Below, piece after piece: positions 46,415-57,115 of a stretch of DNA of 64,000 nucleotides (positions are counted from its first letter, which is position 1; each line of letters opens with the position of its first letter). A program made the translations under genes and the position numbers. This DNA comes from Pseudomonas cremoricolorata (GTDB lineage: Bacteria; Pseudomonadota; Gammaproteobacteria; Pseudomonadales; Pseudomonadaceae): positions 1,426,001 through 1,490,000 of the forward strand of contig NZ_CP009455.1 of NCBI RefSeq assembly GCF_000759535.1, written 5' to 3'. The notes under the pieces are model-generated. The model was not told the DNA's origin, did not search any database, and worked only from the letters and a program-made list of their open reading frames with translations.

Positions 46415-47185
46415 TCAGGCCACTTGCCCTGGCTGATCTTCGGCAACGGCAGGCAGCGAGCCAAGCGCCCGTTGGGTTGCCTCGTTCCAGGCCTGAGCAC
46501 GGTCATTGAGCTCGGCAATGGCCCGTGGCCCCGTACCGTTGGCGTGCATCGGCTCACCGATGACCACCTCGATCACCCCTGCCCGCTTGCCCCAACCCGC
46601 CTTGGGCCAGAACTTGCCGGCATTGTGCGCAATCGGCAGCACGGGCAAGCCGGCGTTGACGGCCAAGGCCGTGCCGCCGCGGGAAAACTTGCCGATCTGG
46701 CCGAAGGGCACGCGGGTGCCCTCGGGGAAGATCAGCACCCAGATGCGCTGCTTGAGCAGTTCATCGCCCTTCTTCGCCACCTGGCGCAGGGCCTCTTTGG
46801 GGTTATCGCGGTCGATTGCGATGGGCCGCAGCATGGCCATGGCCCAGCCAAAGAACGGCACGTACAGCAGCTCGCGCTTGAGCACCTGGCTCAGCGGCGA
46901 GAAGTAGGCCGAGAGGAAAAAGGTTTCCCAGGTGCTCTGATGGTTGGCGAGAATCACGCATGGCTCGTCAGGCACGTGCTCGGCGCCGGTGATCTTGTAG
47001 CGAATGCCCAGAATCACCCAGGCCAGCATCACCGCGAAGCGGCACCAGTAGACGTTGATGAACCGGTAGCGCTGACGGAAGGGCAGAAACGGTGCGATGA
47101 AGAAGCTCAGGGTGCACCACAGCAGCGAGCTGGTGCCCAGCAGCAGGTAAAAAAGAAAGACTCTGATCGCCTGCAGGATCGACAT
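46415..47185 (-). CDS. 1-acyl-sn-glycerol-3-phosphate acyltransferase (PlsC-like)
   Basis: A 256-aa membrane-bound acyltransferase from ATG 47185; the longer frame to 47242 is rejected. Motif I reads NHQSTWETFF, so the catalytic pair is His-X4-Glu and not the usual His-X4-Asp. Motif III, FPEGTRVP, is intact. The N-terminal hydrophobic stretch anchors it in the inner membrane. It is the last gene of glyQ-glyS-gmhB-plsC, 62 bp after gmhB. It may act on lysophosphatidic acid or a related lysolipid. Confidence 0.88.
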   Translation of the reverse strand: MSILQAIRVFLFYLLLGTSSLLWCTLSFFIAPFLPFRQRYRFINVYWCRFAVMLAWVILGIRYKITGAEHVPDEPCVILANHQSTWETFFLSAYFSPLSQVLKRELLYVPFFGWAMAMLRPIAIDRDNPKEALRQVAKKGDELLKQRIWVLIFPEGTRVPFGQIGKFSRGGTALAVNAGLPVLPIAHNAGKFWPKAGWGKRAGVIEVVIGEPMHANGTGPRAIAELNDRAQAWNEATQRALGSLPAVAEDQPGQVA

Positions 47186-47247
47186 AGTGACATGTACCGT
47201 GGCGGGGCCTGCCCGCGTGAGAACGCTGCGCGCCAGGCGCAACGTTT

Positions 47248-47775
47248 TTAAAGTAGGGCCCTGGCGACGGACGCCAGGTCTGGGTAGATCAAGGTGTGCG
47301 CTGGCACCCCTTTGTTCAGGGTCTGCTCACCTTTACCGGTCTTGACCAGCACCGGTTGTGCATCAACCGCCACGGCAGCGTCAAGGTCGCCGCGGCTGTC
47401 GCCGACGAACCAGACGCCGGCCAGATCCTGCTGATAATACTCGGCAATCGCCTCGAGCATGCCCGGCTTCGGTTTGCGGCATGCGCAGCGCTCATCCGGA
47501 CCATGTGGGCAATACACGACAAGCCCGAGCTCGCCGCCCTGCTCGGCCACCAGCTCGCGCAAGCGCGTATGCATGGCTTCGAGGGTGGCAAGCGGGTAGT
47601 AACCGCGAGCGATGCCCGACTGGTTGGTGGCGACCGCCACCGTCCAGCCGGCCTTGCTCAGTTGCGCAATGGCCTCGATCGAGCCGGGGATGGGAATCCA
47701 TTCCTCAACCGACTTGATGTAGGCGTCGGAGTCGAAATTGATCACCCCGTCCCGATCGAGAATCAGCAGTTTCAA
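47248..47775 (-). CDS. gmhB: D-glycero-beta-D-manno-heptose-1,7-bisphosphate 7-phosphatase
   Basis: A 175-aa HAD-family phosphatase of LPS heptose synthesis. The HAD motif is LDRDGVIN (5-12). The zinc-binding CPHGPDERCACRKPKPGM is typical of GmhB, and motif IV is VGDSRGDLDAA. It is 3 bp after glyS. Confidence 0.95.
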   Translation of the reverse strand: MKLLILDRDGVINFDSDAYIKSVEEWIPIPGSIEAIAQLSKAGWTVAVATNQSGIARGYYPLATLEAMHTRLRELVAEQGGELGLVVYCPHGPDERCACRKPKPGMLEAIAEYYQQDLAGVWFVGDSRGDLDAAVAVDAQPVLVKTGKGEQTLNKGVPAHTLIYPDLASVARALL

Positions 47776-47778
47776 GGC

Positions 47779-49833
47779 TTACCCCAGCAACGAGATGTCG
47801 GCAACACCCAGGAACAGCCCGCGCAGGCGGCTGAGCAAGGCGTAGCGGTTGGCACGTACCTTGGCGTCCTCGGCGTTGACCATCACCGCTTCGAAGAAGG
47901 CATCGACCGGTTCACGCAAGGCTGCCAGGCGCGCCAGGCTCTCGCTGTACTGACGTGCTGCGGCCATCGGTTGCACGGCGTGGTCGGCCTGCTGGATGGC
48001 CGAATACAGCGAGAACTCGTTGGCGTTGTCGAAGTACTTCGGCTCGACCTGCGCGGCGATGGCGCCTTCGGCCTTGCTCAGCAGGTTCGAGACGCGCTTG
48101 TTGACCGCGGCCAGGGCATCGGCTTCGGGCAGCTTGCGGAAGGCCTGCACGGCCTGCACGCGCTGGTCGAAGTCCAGTGCCGAAGTAGGCTTGAGGGCAC
48201 GCACCGACAGGTAGGTGGCGACATCAATGCCTTCGTCTTCGTAGCGTGCGCGCAGGCGGTCGAAGATGAATTCCAGCACTTGCTCGGCCAGGCCCTGGGT
48301 CTTGACCGTGGTGCCGAACTGAGCGACGGCAAAGCGCACAGCTTCGGTCAGGTCGAGGTCGAGTTTCTTCTCGATCAGGATACGCAGCACGCCCAGCGCT
48401 GCGCGGCGCAGTGCGTAGGGGTCTTTGCTGCCGGTGGGCAGCATGCCGATGCCGAAGATGCCAACCAGGGTGTCGAGCTTGTCGGCGATGGCGACGGCAG
48501 CACCGGTGAGCGTGCTTGGCAGCTCAGCGCCAGCGCCACGCGGCATGTACTGCTCGTTGAGGGCCAGGGCAACGTCTTCCGGTTCACCGTCGTTGACGGC
48601 GTAGTAGTAACCGGCGATGCCTTGCATCTCGGGGAACTCGCCGACCATCTCGGTGGCCAGGTCGCACTTGGAGAGCAGACCGGCACGCGCGGCACGCGCC
48701 GGATCACCGCCGATGTGCGGGGCGATCAGTGCAGCCAGCTTGGAGACGCGCGCGGCTTTGTCGTAGACGCTGCCCAGCTGCGCCTGGAAGACCACGTTCT
48801 TCAAGCGCTCGTTGAAGGTTCCCAGAGGTTGCTTCTTGTCCTGCTTGAAGAAGAACTCGGCGTCGGTCAGGCGCGGGCGCACGACTTTTTCGTTGCCGTG
48901 GACGATCTGCTGCGGATCGCGGCTCTCGACGTTGGCGACGGTGATGAAGCGCGGCAGCAGCTTGCCCTGGCTGTCGAGCAGGCAGAAATACTTCTGGTTG
49001 TCCTGCATGGTGGTGATCAGCGCTTCCTGCGGCACTTCGAGGAAACGTTCCTCGAACGAGCACACCAGCGGCACCGGCCACTCGACCAGCGCGGTGACTT
49101 CATCGAGCAGCGACGGCGGCACGATGGCGGTGCCGTTCTGCTGGGCGGCCAGCTCGTCGGTGCGTTTGGCAATCAGCGCACGGCGCTCGGCGAAATCGGC
49201 GATGACGTAGGCTTTGCGCAGGTCTTCGGCGTAGTTGGCCGGGGCGCTGATGAGCACTTCTTCGGGGTGGTGGAAACGGTGACCACGGGAATGACGGCCG
49301 GCGTGCTTGGACAGCACCGTGCAGTCGATCACCTGCTCGCCGAACAGCATCACCAGCCACTGTGGCGGGCGTACGAATTCTTCACGGCTGGTGGTCCAGC
49401 GCATGCGCTTGGGAATCGGCAGGTCGTTGAGCGAATCCTGGACGATGGTCGCCAGCAGGCTGCTGGTGGCCTTGCCCGGGATGTGCTGGGAGAAACGCAG
49501 CTTGGCGCCGCTCTGGTCGATTTCGGCCAGCTCGACACCGCATTTCTTGGCAAAGCCCAGGGCAGCCTGGGTCGGGTTGCCGTCGGCGTCGAAGGCTGCC
49601 TGGCGCGGCGGGCCGTCGATATTGATGCTGCGGTCGGGCTGTTGGGCGTCGAGCTGGCGAATCAGCACGGCCAGGCGGCGCGGTGCGGCATACACCTGCT
49701 TGCCGGTGTAATTCAGGCCTGCGGCCTGCAGGCCCTTTTCGATACCGGCCAGGAAAGCGTCGCCGAGGCTGGTGAGAACCTTGGGTGGCAGTTCTTCGGT
49801 GCCCAGTTCTACCAGGAAATCTTGAGCACTCAT
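47779..49833 (-). CDS. glyS: Glycyl-tRNA synthetase subunit beta
   Basis: A 684-aa tRNA-binding subunit of the bacterial alpha2beta2 GlyRS. It starts [16 protein letters not shown], the family opening, and has an HD-like region and a C-terminal anticodon-binding part. The start overlaps the glyQ stop by 4 bp. Confidence 0.97.
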   Translation of the reverse strand: MSAQDFLVELGTEELPPKVLTSLGDAFLAGIEKGLQAAGLNYTGKQVYAAPRRLAVLIRQLDAQQPDRSINIDGPPRQAAFDADGNPTQAALGFAKKCGVELAEIDQSGAKLRFSQHIPGKATSSLLATIVQDSLNDLPIPKRMRWTTSREEFVRPPQWLVMLFGEQVIDCTVLSKHAGRHSRGHRFHHPEEVLISAPANYAEDLRKAYVIADFAERRALIAKRTDELAAQQNGTAIVPPSLLDEVTALVEWPVPLVCSFEERFLEVPQEALITTMQDNQKYFCLLDSQGKLLPRFITVANVESRDPQQIVHGNEKVVRPRLTDAEFFFKQDKKQPLGTFNERLKNVVFQAQLGSVYDKAARVSKLAALIAPHIGGDPARAARAGLLSKCDLATEMVGEFPEMQGIAGYYYAVNDGEPEDVALALNEQYMPRGAGAELPSTLTGAAVAIADKLDTLVGIFGIGMLPTGSKDPYALRRAALGVLRILIEKKLDLDLTEAVRFAVAQFGTTVKTQGLAEQVLEFIFDRLRARYEDEGIDVATYLSVRALKPTSALDFDQRVQAVQAFRKLPEADALAAVNKRVSNLLSKAEGAIAAQVEPKYFDNANEFSLYSAIQQADHAVQPMAAARQYSESLARLAALREPVDAFFEAVMVNAEDAKVRANRYALLSRLRGLFLGVADISLLG

Positions 49834-50786
49834 TGTGCAACCTCCAGCTTGGCCAACACTTCGTCTCGCAGTTCAGGGGTCGCCATCGGGAAGCCCAGGC
49901 GAGCACGGGCCTGCAAGTAGCTTTGCGCCACGTCGCGGGCCAGGGTACGCACGCGCAGGATGTAGCGCTGGCGCTCGGTCACCGAGATGGCGCGGCGAGC
50001 ATCGAGCAGGTTGAAGGTGTGCGAGGCCTTCAGGACCATTTCATAGGTGGGCAGCGGCAGGTCGAGCTTGATCAGGCGGTTCGCTTCGCTTTCGTAGAAG
50101 TCGAACAGCTCGAACAGTTTGTCGACGTTGGCGTGCTCGAAGTTGTAGGTCGATTGCTCGACTTCGTTCTGGTGGAAGACATCGCCATAGGTGACCACGC
50201 CGAACGGGCCGTCAGCCCAGACCAGGTCATACACCGAGTCGACACCCTGGATGTACATCGCCAGGCGCTCGAGGCCGTAGGTGATTTCGCCGGTGACCGG
50301 ATAGCACTCGATGCCGCCGACCTGCTGGAAGTAGGTGAACTGCGACACTTCCATGCCGTTGAGCCAGATTTCCCAGCCCAGGCCCCAGGCGCCGAGGGTT
50401 GGCGATTCCCAGTTGTCTTCGACGAAGCGGATGTCGTGCACCAGCGGATCCAGGCCGATCGCCTTCAGCGAGCCGAGGTACAGCTCCTGGAAGTTGGCCG
50501 GGTTCGGCTTGAGCACTACCTGGAACTGGTAGTAGTGCTGCAGGCGGTTGGGGTTTTCACCGTACCGTCCGTCGCCAGGGCGACGGCTCGGCTGCACGTA
50601 GGCAGCGTTCCAGGTTTCCGGGCCGACGGCGCGCAGGAAGGTAGCAGTGTGGAAAGTGCCGGCGCCTACTTCCATATCGTAGGGCTGAAGCACCACACAA
50701 CCTTGCTCGGCCCAGTACTTCTGCAGGGCGAGGATCAGGTCTTGGAAGGTACGCACGGCTGGCGTAGGCTGGCTCACGAAATTCAC
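49830..50786 (-). CDS. glyQ: Glycyl-tRNA synthetase subunit alpha
   Basis: A 318-aa catalytic subunit. It starts [23 protein letters not shown], and contains the class II motifs [19 protein letters not shown] and [22 protein letters not shown]. First gene of the cluster; a 74-bp gap separates it from the divergent tag gene. Confidence 0.97.
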   Translation of the reverse strand: MNFVSQPTPAVRTFQDLILALQKYWAEQGCVVLQPYDMEVGAGTFHTATFLRAVGPETWNAAYVQPSRRPGDGRYGENPNRLQHYYQFQVVLKPNPANFQELYLGSLKAIGLDPLVHDIRFVEDNWESPTLGAWGLGWEIWLNGMEVSQFTYFQQVGGIECYPVTGEITYGLERLAMYIQGVDSVYDLVWADGPFGVVTYGDVFHQNEVEQSTYNFEHANVDKLFELFDFYESEANRLIKLDLPLPTYEMVLKASHTFNLLDARRAISVTERQRYILRVRTLARDVAQSYLQARARLGFPMATPELRDEVLAKLEVAQ

Positions 50787-50860
50787 CTGTATCTGGGGAT
50801 GCGGATGTAAAGAGCGGGAGTATAACCCGATTCGCCTCGCCCTCTACTGCTTGGAGCCTT

Positions 50861-51412
50861 ATGCCACGCTGCTTTTGGTGTACCGACGACCCGTTGTACC
50901 AGGCCTACCACGACCATGAGTGGGGCACGCCGCGGCGTGATCCGGCGTTGCTCTTCGAGATGCTTTTGCTCGAAGGGTTCCAGGCGGGCTTGTCGTGGAT
51001 CACCGTGCTGCGCAAACGCGAGCGCTATCGCCAGGTGCTGTGCGGCTTCGACCCGGTACAACTGGCGCAGATGAGCGATGAACGCATCGAGGAACTGATG
51101 CTCGACCCCGGCATCATCCGCAACCGTCTCAAGCTCAACGCCGTGCGCCGCAACGCCCGGGCCTGGCTGGCGCTGGACAACCCGGCCGAGTGGCTGTGGT
51201 CGTTCGTCGGCGGCGAGCCGAAAATCAATCACTTCACCGGGCGCAGCGACATTCCGGTGAGCACCGATGAAGCCGTGGCCATGAGCAAGGCTCTGAAGAA
51301 GGCCGGTTTCACCTTCGTCGGCCCGACCATCTGCTACGCCTTCATGCAGGCGACCGGCATGGTCATGGACCACACCACCGATTGTGATCGCTACGCCGCG
51401 CTGGTGCGCTGA
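50861..51412 (+). CDS. tag: DNA-3-methyladenine glycosylase I
   Basis: A 183-aa repair enzyme removing 3-methyladenine. Zinc ligands are visible: C4, H17 (YHDHEWG) and the C-terminal His and Cys of MDHTTDCDRY. The helix-hairpin-helix region EGFQAGLSWITVLRKRE is intact. It lies 40 bp before the acyltransferase gene. Confidence 0.95.
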   Translation: MPRCFWCTDDPLYQAYHDHEWGTPRRDPALLFEMLLLEGFQAGLSWITVLRKRERYRQVLCGFDPVQLAQMSDERIEELMLDPGIIRNRLKLNAVRRNARAWLALDNPAEWLWSFVGGEPKINHFTGRSDIPVSTDEAVAMSKALKKAGFTFVGPTICYAFMQATGMVMDHTTDCDRYAALVR

Positions 51413-51452
51413 CGGGTACAATGCGCGGCTTGCAGCTAGAAGGAATGCACCT

Positions 51453-52340
51453 GTGGAAAAATTCAAAGGCGCCCTGATGGTCGGGGCGCTGCGCCTGTTC
51501 GCCAAGCTTCCGTGGTGTGCGGTGCAGCGCGTCGGCGCCGGCATCGGTTGGCTGATGTGGAAGTTGCCCAATGGTTCGCGCAAGGTGGTGCGCATCAACC
51601 TGGCCAAGTGCTTCCCGGAAATGAATCGGGCCGAGCGCGAGCAACTGGTGGGGCGTGCCCTGCAGGACATCGCCAAGTCGTTCGTGGAAAGCGCCTGTGC
51701 GTGGATCTGGCCACCGCAGCGCTCGATCGATCTGGTCAAGGAGGTCGAAGGCCTCGAGGTGTTGCAGGCGGCGCTGGCCTCGGGCAAAGGCGTAGTCGGT
51801 ATCACCAGCCACCTGGGCAACTGGGAAGTGCTCAATCACTTCTATTGCAACCAGTGCAAGCCGATCATCTTCTATCGCCCGCCCAAGCTCAAAGCGGTGG
51901 ACGACCTGCTGCGCGAGCAGCGGGTGCAGATGGGCAACCGTGTGGCGCCGTCGACCAAGGAAGGCATCCTCAGCATCATCAAGGAGGTGCGCCGGGGTGG
52001 CCAGGTCGGGATTCCGGCCGACCCTGAGCCGGCGGAATCGGCCGGCGTGTTCGTGCCCTTCCTCGGTACCCAGGCGCTGACCAGCAAGTTCGTGCCCAAT
52101 ATGCTCGCCGGCGGCAAGGCGGTCGGGGTGTTCCTGCATGCCGTGCGGCTGCCCGACGGCTCAGGTTTTCGCGCGATCATCGAGGCGGCACCGGAAGCGA
52201 TGTACAGCCTTGATGTGACCGAATCGGCTGCGGCCATGAGCAAGGTGGTCGAGCGTTATGTGCGGGCGTATCCGAGCCAGTACATGTGGAGCATGAAGCG
52301 CTTCAAGAAGCGTCCGGCCGGTGAAGACCGCTGGTACTGA
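51453..52340 (+). CDS. LpxL/HtrB-family lipid A acyltransferase
   Basis: 295 aa from GTG 51453 with AAGGA upstream; a longer frame to 51384 overlaps tag and is rejected. The family motif is SHLGNWEVLNHF (His-X4-Glu). It has an N-terminal membrane helix and the block VGIPADPEPAESAGVFVPF. It probably adds a secondary acyl chain (lauroyl type) to lipid A at the inner membrane. Whether it is LpxL or a paralogue cannot be settled here. Confidence 0.9.
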   Translation: MEKFKGALMVGALRLFAKLPWCAVQRVGAGIGWLMWKLPNGSRKVVRINLAKCFPEMNRAEREQLVGRALQDIAKSFVESACAWIWPPQRSIDLVKEVEGLEVLQAALASGKGVVGITSHLGNWEVLNHFYCNQCKPIIFYRPPKLKAVDDLLREQRVQMGNRVAPSTKEGILSIIKEVRRGGQVGIPADPEPAESAGVFVPFLGTQALTSKFVPNMLAGGKAVGVFLHAVRLPDGSGFRAIIEAAPEAMYSLDVTESAAAMSKVVERYVRAYPSQYMWSMKRFKKRPAGEDRWY

Positions 52341-52385
52341 CTGATGTATGAGCGCGGGAGCGCCGGACCGCCGGACCGCTCGCCC

Positions 52386-52694
52386 CTACAGGGGTTTGAG
52401 TTTCTTGAGGAAGACGGTCATCTCTTTCTCGGCCTGTTTGTCGCCATGCGCCTGGGCGGCAGCGATGCCTTGCTGCCAGGCGCTGCGTGCGGCGGTCGGA
52501 TCGCCTGCCAGCTGGTGAGCCTTGCCCAGCAGCTTCCAGGCCGCCGAATACTTCGGGTCCTGCTCGACGCAGCGCGCCAGGTGCACGGCTGCTTCGGCGC
52601 CGTGTCCCTCGTCAAGCCAGGCCTTGCCCAGGCCGAAGCGCAGCAGCGGGTTATCCACACCCTTGGCCAGCATTTTTTCCAACGACTCGTGCAT
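52386..52694 (-). CDS. TPR-repeat small protein
   Basis: 102 aa with at least two tetratricopeptide repeats (about 18-50 and 50-84; LGKAWLDEGHGAEAAVHLARCVEQDPKYSAAWKLLGKAH at its core). No signal peptide. It follows trkA by 11 bp on the same strand, so it may be co-transcribed; the partner is unknown. Confidence 0.85.
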   Translation of the reverse strand: MHESLEKMLAKGVDNPLLRFGLGKAWLDEGHGAEAAVHLARCVEQDPKYSAAWKLLGKAHQLAGDPTAARSAWQQGIAAAQAHGDKQAEKEMTVFLKKLKPL

Positions 52695-52705
52695 GGCTGT
52701 TCTCC

Positions 52706-54079
52706 CTAGAAGAAACTCAGGCCGACGTGGAACAGTTTCTCCACGTCGCGAATGTGTTTTTTATCCACAACGAACAGAATCACGTGATCGCCACTTTCGA
52801 TCACAGTCACGTCGTGGGCGATCAACACCTGCTCGGCACGGATGATCGCGCCGATGGTGGTGCCAGGTGGCAGCGAGATCTGCGCAATGGCCTTGCCCAC
52901 CACTTTGCTCGATTTGGCATCGCCATGGGCCACGGCCTCGATGGCTTCGGCCGCGCCGCGGCGCAACGAATGCACGCTGACGATATCGCCACGCCGCACA
53001 TGCGCCAGCAAGGTGCCGATGGTGGCCAGCTGCGGGCTGATGGCGATGTCGATGTCGCCACCTTGCACCAGGTCGACGTAGGCCGGGTTGTTGATCAGCG
53101 TCATCACCTTGCGCGCACCCAGGCGCTTGGCCAGCAGCGACGACATGATGTTGGCCTCATCGTCGTTGGTCAGCGCCAGGAAGATATCCGCTTCGGCGAT
53201 GTTCTCTTCCAGCATCAGGTCACGATCCGAAGCGCTGCCTTGCAGCACCACGGTGCTTTCCAAGGTGTCGGACAGGTGCCGGCAGCGCGCCGGGCTGACC
53301 TCGATGATCTTCACCTGGTAGCGGCTTTCGATGGCCTCGGCCAGGCGCTCGCCGATCTGCCCACCGCCGGCAATGACCACCCGCTTGTTGCTTTCGTCGA
53401 TGTTGCGCAGCTCGCCCATCACCGCGCGGATGTCGCGCCTGGCCGCGATGAAGAACACTTCGTCGTCGGCCTCGATCACCGTATCGCCCTGGGGCGTGAT
53501 CGAGCGATCGCGACGGAAGATCGCCGCCACGCGAGTGTCGACGTTGGGCATGTGCGCACGGATCTGGCGCAGTTGCTGGCCGACCAGCGGACCCCCGTAG
53601 TACGCCTTGACCGCCACCAGCTGCGCCTTGCCGCCGGCGAAGTCGATCACCTGCAGGGCGCCGGGCTGTTCGATCAGGCGCTTGATGTAGTTGGTCACCA
53701 CTTGCTCGGGGCTGATCAGCACGTCCACGGGAATGGCTTCGTTGTCGAACAGCTCGGCGCGGCTCAGGTACGACGATTCGCGCACACGGGCGATCTTGGT
53801 CGGGGTGTGGAACAGGGTGTAGGCGACCTGGCAGGCGACCATGTTGGTTTCGTCGCTGTTGGTCACCGCCACCAGCATGTCGGCATCATCGGCCCCGGCC
53901 TGACGCAGCACCGTGGGCAGCGAGCCGCGGCCCTGTACGGTGCGGATGTCGAGGCGGTCGCCGAGGTCGCGCAGGCGTTCGCCGTCGGTGTCCACCACGG
54001 TGATGTCGTTGGCCTCGCTGGCGAGGTTCTCTGCGAGTGTGCCGCCTACCTGGCCGGCGCCGAGAATGATGATCTTCAT
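52706..54079 (-). CDS. trkA: Trk potassium-uptake regulatory protein TrkA
   Basis: 457 aa with two NAD-binding Rossmann modules ([19 protein letters not shown] at the start, and [18 protein letters not shown] near 230), each followed by a TrkA-C domain. It controls TrkH/TrkG K+ channels at the inner membrane. 22 bp after rsmB. Confidence 0.97.
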   Translation of the reverse strand: MKIIILGAGQVGGTLAENLASEANDITVVDTDGERLRDLGDRLDIRTVQGRGSLPTVLRQAGADDADMLVAVTNSDETNMVACQVAYTLFHTPTKIARVRESSYLSRAELFDNEAIPVDVLISPEQVVTNYIKRLIEQPGALQVIDFAGGKAQLVAVKAYYGGPLVGQQLRQIRAHMPNVDTRVAAIFRRDRSITPQGDTVIEADDEVFFIAARRDIRAVMGELRNIDESNKRVVIAGGGQIGERLAEAIESRYQVKIIEVSPARCRHLSDTLESTVVLQGSASDRDLMLEENIAEADIFLALTNDDEANIMSSLLAKRLGARKVMTLINNPAYVDLVQGGDIDIAISPQLATIGTLLAHVRRGDIVSVHSLRRGAAEAIEAVAHGDAKSSKVVGKAIAQISLPPGTTIGAIIRAEQVLIAHDVTVIESGDHVILFVVDKKHIRDVEKLFHVGLSFF

Positions 54080-54101
54080 CGGCTAGTCGTACCTTTTCTG
54101 G

Positions 54102-55412
54102 TTATCCGCGCGAAGCGGCGATCTTGATCAGCTTGGCGTAGTAGAACCCATCGTGCCCGCCTTCCTGGGCCAGCAACTGGCGGCCGTGGGGCTGGCGCAG
54201 GCCGGCCTCGGTGGCCAGGTCCAGCTCGCGGGCGCCGCGGGTACGCGCAAGGAACGCGGCGACGACCTCGGTGTTCTCGGTGGGCAGGCTCGAGCAGGTG
54301 GCGTAGAGCAGCATGCCGCCCACCTCAAGGGTAGGCCACAGGGCGTCGAGCAGCTCACCTTGCAGGCTGGCCAGGGCCGGAATGTCATCGGCCTGGCGGG
54401 TCAGCTTGATGTCCGGGTGACGGCGGATCACGCCAGTGGCCGAGCACGGTGCGTCGAGCAGGATGCGCTGGAACGGCGTGCCATCCCACCAGCTTGCGGT
54501 GTCGCGGGCGTCGCAGGCGATCAGTTGTGCATCGAGCTGCAGACGCGCGAGGTTTTCCCGGACGCGGGTCAGGCGCTTGGCTTCCAGGTCGATGGCGACC
54601 ATCTGCGCAAGGCCCGGCTCGGCCTCGAGCAAGTGGCAGGTCTTGCCGCCCGGCGCACAGCAGGCGTCGAGCACGCGCTGGCCGGGGGCCAGTTCGAGCA
54701 AGTCGGCCGACAGCTGTGCGGCTTCATCCTGCACGCTGATCCAGCCCTCGGCGAAGCCCGGCAGGCCACGCACATCGCACGGCGTCTCGAGCACGATGCC
54801 GTCGCGGCTGTAGCGACAGGCGCTGGCGGCGATGCCAGCCTGCTCCAGCAAGGCCAGGTAGGCGTCGCGAGAGTGGTGACGGCGGTTGACCCGCAGAATC
54901 ATCGGCGGATGGGCGTTGTTGGCGGCGCAGATGGCCTCCCACTGCTCGGGCCAGAAGGCCTTGAGCTGCTTTTGCAGCCAGCGCGGGTGGGCGGTACGCA
55001 CCACCGGGTCACGCTGCATGTCGGCCAGCAGCGCTTCGCCTTCACGCTGGGCGCGGCGCAACACGGCGTTGAGCAGGCTTTTGGCCCAAGGCTTTTTCAG
55101 CTTATCGGCACAGCCCACGGTTTCGCCCAGGGCGGCGTGGGCCGGTATGCGCGTGTAGAACAGCTGATACAGGCCGACCAGCAGCAGTGCCTGCACATCG
55201 GCATCGGCGGCCTTGAACGGCTTTTGCAGCAGCTGCGCGGCGAGCAGCTCCAGGCGCGGCTGCCAGCGTGCGGTGCCGAAGGCGAGGTCTTGGGTCAGGC
55301 CGCGGTCGCGCTCCTCGACCTTGTCCAGTTGCGCCGGCAATGCGCTGTTGAGCGAGGCCTTGCCGCTGAGCACGGCGGCAAGCGCGCGGGCGGCAGCCAG
55401 ACGTGGATTCAT
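54102..55412 (-). CDS. rsmB: 16S rRNA (cytosine967-C5)-methyltransferase
   Basis: A 436-aa SAM-dependent enzyme with an N-terminal NusB-like RNA-binding domain, the SAM loop [12 protein letters not shown] and the catalytic Cys of [12 protein letters not shown]. It overlaps fmt by 4 bp. Confidence 0.96.
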   Translation of the reverse strand: MNPRLAAARALAAVLSGKASLNSALPAQLDKVEERDRGLTQDLAFGTARWQPRLELLAAQLLQKPFKAADADVQALLLVGLYQLFYTRIPAHAALGETVGCADKLKKPWAKSLLNAVLRRAQREGEALLADMQRDPVVRTAHPRWLQKQLKAFWPEQWEAICAANNAHPPMILRVNRRHHSRDAYLALLEQAGIAASACRYSRDGIVLETPCDVRGLPGFAEGWISVQDEAAQLSADLLELAPGQRVLDACCAPGGKTCHLLEAEPGLAQMVAIDLEAKRLTRVRENLARLQLDAQLIACDARDTASWWDGTPFQRILLDAPCSATGVIRRHPDIKLTRQADDIPALASLQGELLDALWPTLEVGGMLLYATCSSLPTENTEVVAAFLARTRGARELDLATEAGLRQPHGRQLLAQEGGHDGFYYAKLIKIAASRG

Positions 55413-56341
55413 TGGCCCAGCACCTTGCCGGCAGCGAAGTGCTCACGGCGGCTGTTGAACAGGTCGCTGAAAGCCAGCGCCTTGCCGCCCGGCAGTTGCA
55501 GACGGGTCAGACGCAGGGCCTGCTCGCCACAGGCCACCAGCAGGCCATCCTTGCTCGCGGCGAGGACTTCGCCTGGCTCACCCTTGCCCTCGGCCAACGT
55601 CGCCGCAAGCACCTTGACGGTGTCCCCGTCCAGCGTGCTGTGGCACACCGGCCAGGGGTTGAAGGCGCGCACCAGGCGCTCCAGCTCCAGCGCCGGGCGG
55701 CTCCAGTCGAGGCGTGCTTCATCCTTGTTGAGCTTGTGTGCGTAGGTGGCCAGGGCATCGTCCTGGACCTCGCCGTGCAGGCTGCCATCGGCCAGGCCGG
55801 CGATGGCCTGGATCACGGCGTCCGGGCCCATGGCCGCCAAGCGGTCGTGCAGACTGCCGCCGGTGTCTTCGGCGCTGATCGGCGTGCTGACCTTGAGCAG
55901 CATCGGCCCGGTGTCCAGGCCCGCCTCCATGCGCATTACGGTTACCCCGCTTTCGGCATCGCCGGCCTGCACTGCACGCTGGATCGGCGCGGCGCCGCGC
56001 CAGCGCGGCAGCAGCGAGGCGTGGCTGTTGATGCAGCCCAGGCGCGGGATGTCGAGCACCGCCTGCGGCAGAATCAGGCCATAGGCAACCACTACCATAA
56101 GGTCGGGCTGCAAGGCGGCAAGTTCGGCCTGGGCCTCGGCATTGCGCAAGGTCGGGGGTTGCCGCACCGGAATGTCATGGGCGCTGGCCAGTTGCTTGAC
56201 CGGGCTGGGCATGAGCTTTTGCCCACGGCCGGCAGGACGGTCGGGCTGAGTGTAGACAGCCACCACCTGGTAGGGGCTGTCGAGCAGGGCCTTGAGGTGT
56301 TCGGCGGCAAACTCGGGGGTGCCTGCGAAGACAATGCGCAT
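55409..56341 (-). CDS. fmt: Methionyl-tRNA formyltransferase
   Basis: A 310-aa enzyme that formylates initiator Met-tRNA using 10-formyl-THF. It starts [16 protein letters not shown] and holds the catalytic region [15 protein letters not shown]. It lies 60 bp after def, with a strong hairpin in the gap, and overlaps rsmB. Confidence 0.97.
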   Translation of the reverse strand: MRIVFAGTPEFAAEHLKALLDSPYQVVAVYTQPDRPAGRGQKLMPSPVKQLASAHDIPVRQPPTLRNAEAQAELAALQPDLMVVVAYGLILPQAVLDIPRLGCINSHASLLPRWRGAAPIQRAVQAGDAESGVTVMRMEAGLDTGPMLLKVSTPISAEDTGGSLHDRLAAMGPDAVIQAIAGLADGSLHGEVQDDALATYAHKLNKDEARLDWSRPALELERLVRAFNPWPVCHSTLDGDTVKVLAATLAEGKGEPGEVLAASKDGLLVACGEQALRLTRLQLPGGKALAFSDLFNSRREHFAAGKVLGQ

Positions 56342-56363
56342 GACGTTCTCGCTTGGAAAAAGA

Positions 56364-56389
56364 AGAAGGCTTGCCGCGGCAAGCCTTCT
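56364..56389 (-). terminator. Perfect hairpin between def and fmt (partial terminator or attenuator)
   Basis: A perfect 13-bp inverted repeat: AGAAGGCTTGCCG (56364-56376) directly followed by CGGCAAGCCTTCT (56377-56389). On the minus strand a T-rich run (TCTTTTTCC) follows. It sits inside the def-fmt-rsmB-trkA unit, so it may reduce expression of the downstream genes or balance def with fmt. Confidence 0.65.
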
Positions 56390-56401
56390 GGAAGGTGGGG
56401 A

Positions 56402-56908
56402 TCAGGCTTGCTGGCGGTGCTGTTTTTCCAGCTTCTTCTTGATGCGGTCACGCTTGAGCTGGGACAGGTAGTCGACGAACAGCTTGCCGTTGAGGTGATC
56501 GAACTCGTGCTGCACGCACACCGCCAACAGGCCTTCGCATTCCAGCTCGAACGGCTTGCCGTCGCGGTCCTGGGCCTTGATGCGCACGCGCAGCGGGCGG
56601 TCGACGTTCTCGTAGAAGCCTGGCACCGACAGGCAACCTTCCTGGTACTGGCCCATGTCGTCGGTCAGTTCCTCGACCGATGGGTTGATGAAGACCCGCG
56701 GCTCGCTGCGGTCTTCGCTGAGGTCCATGACCACGACTTGCTCATGCACGTTGACCTGGGTCGCCGCCAGGCCGATGCCAGGCGCTTCGTACATGGTTTC
56801 AAACATGTCGTCGATCAGCTGGCGCAGGGCGTCGTCGAACGTCGTCACCGGTTTGGCGACGGTGCGCAGGCGCGGGTCCGGGAATTCGAGGATGTTCAGA
56901 ATGGCCAT
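56402..56908 (-). CDS. def: Peptide deformylase
   Basis: A 168-aa metalloenzyme that removes the N-formyl group from new proteins. The three motifs are intact: [16 protein letters not shown] and HEFDHLNG. First in its unit, with fmt in the next position. Confidence 0.97.
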   Translation of the reverse strand: MAILNILEFPDPRLRTVAKPVTTFDDALRQLIDDMFETMYEAPGIGLAATQVNVHEQVVVMDLSEDRSEPRVFINPSVEELTDDMGQYQEGCLSVPGFYENVDRPLRVRIKAQDRDGKPFELECEGLLAVCVQHEFDHLNGKLFVDYLSQLKRDRIKKKLEKQHRQQA

Positions 56909-57115
56909 AAGGTCAGGCAGTCACTGTGCATTTGGTTGAAAACTGAGCACACATAATAAAGGTAATCGGCGCATTCGGCACCTGGCAAAGGTCGGCTAGG
57001 GTGTCAAAGGTCGCTTTTCGCGCTTACTGATAGACAGCTTGTCAAAGCATTATCAACAGAGTTATCCACAGGTTGTGCAGGATGCATGGCCTGCTTTCTA
57101 CAAGGATGATCGGCC
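56909..57115. other. def-dprA divergent region
   Basis: 207 bp with a perfect TTATCCACA box at 57062-57070 and no gene. Promoters for both directions are expected. In P. aeruginosa a LysM-domain gene lies between def and dprA; here there is no room for one. Confidence 0.5.

Noticed and set aside
52361..52395. Possible REP-like fragment and short CGCCGGAC tandem repeat after the LpxL-like gene
   Set aside because: It only partly resembles the P. putida REP consensus (CCTACAGG core) and lacks the full stem; there is no second copy in the window that I could see.
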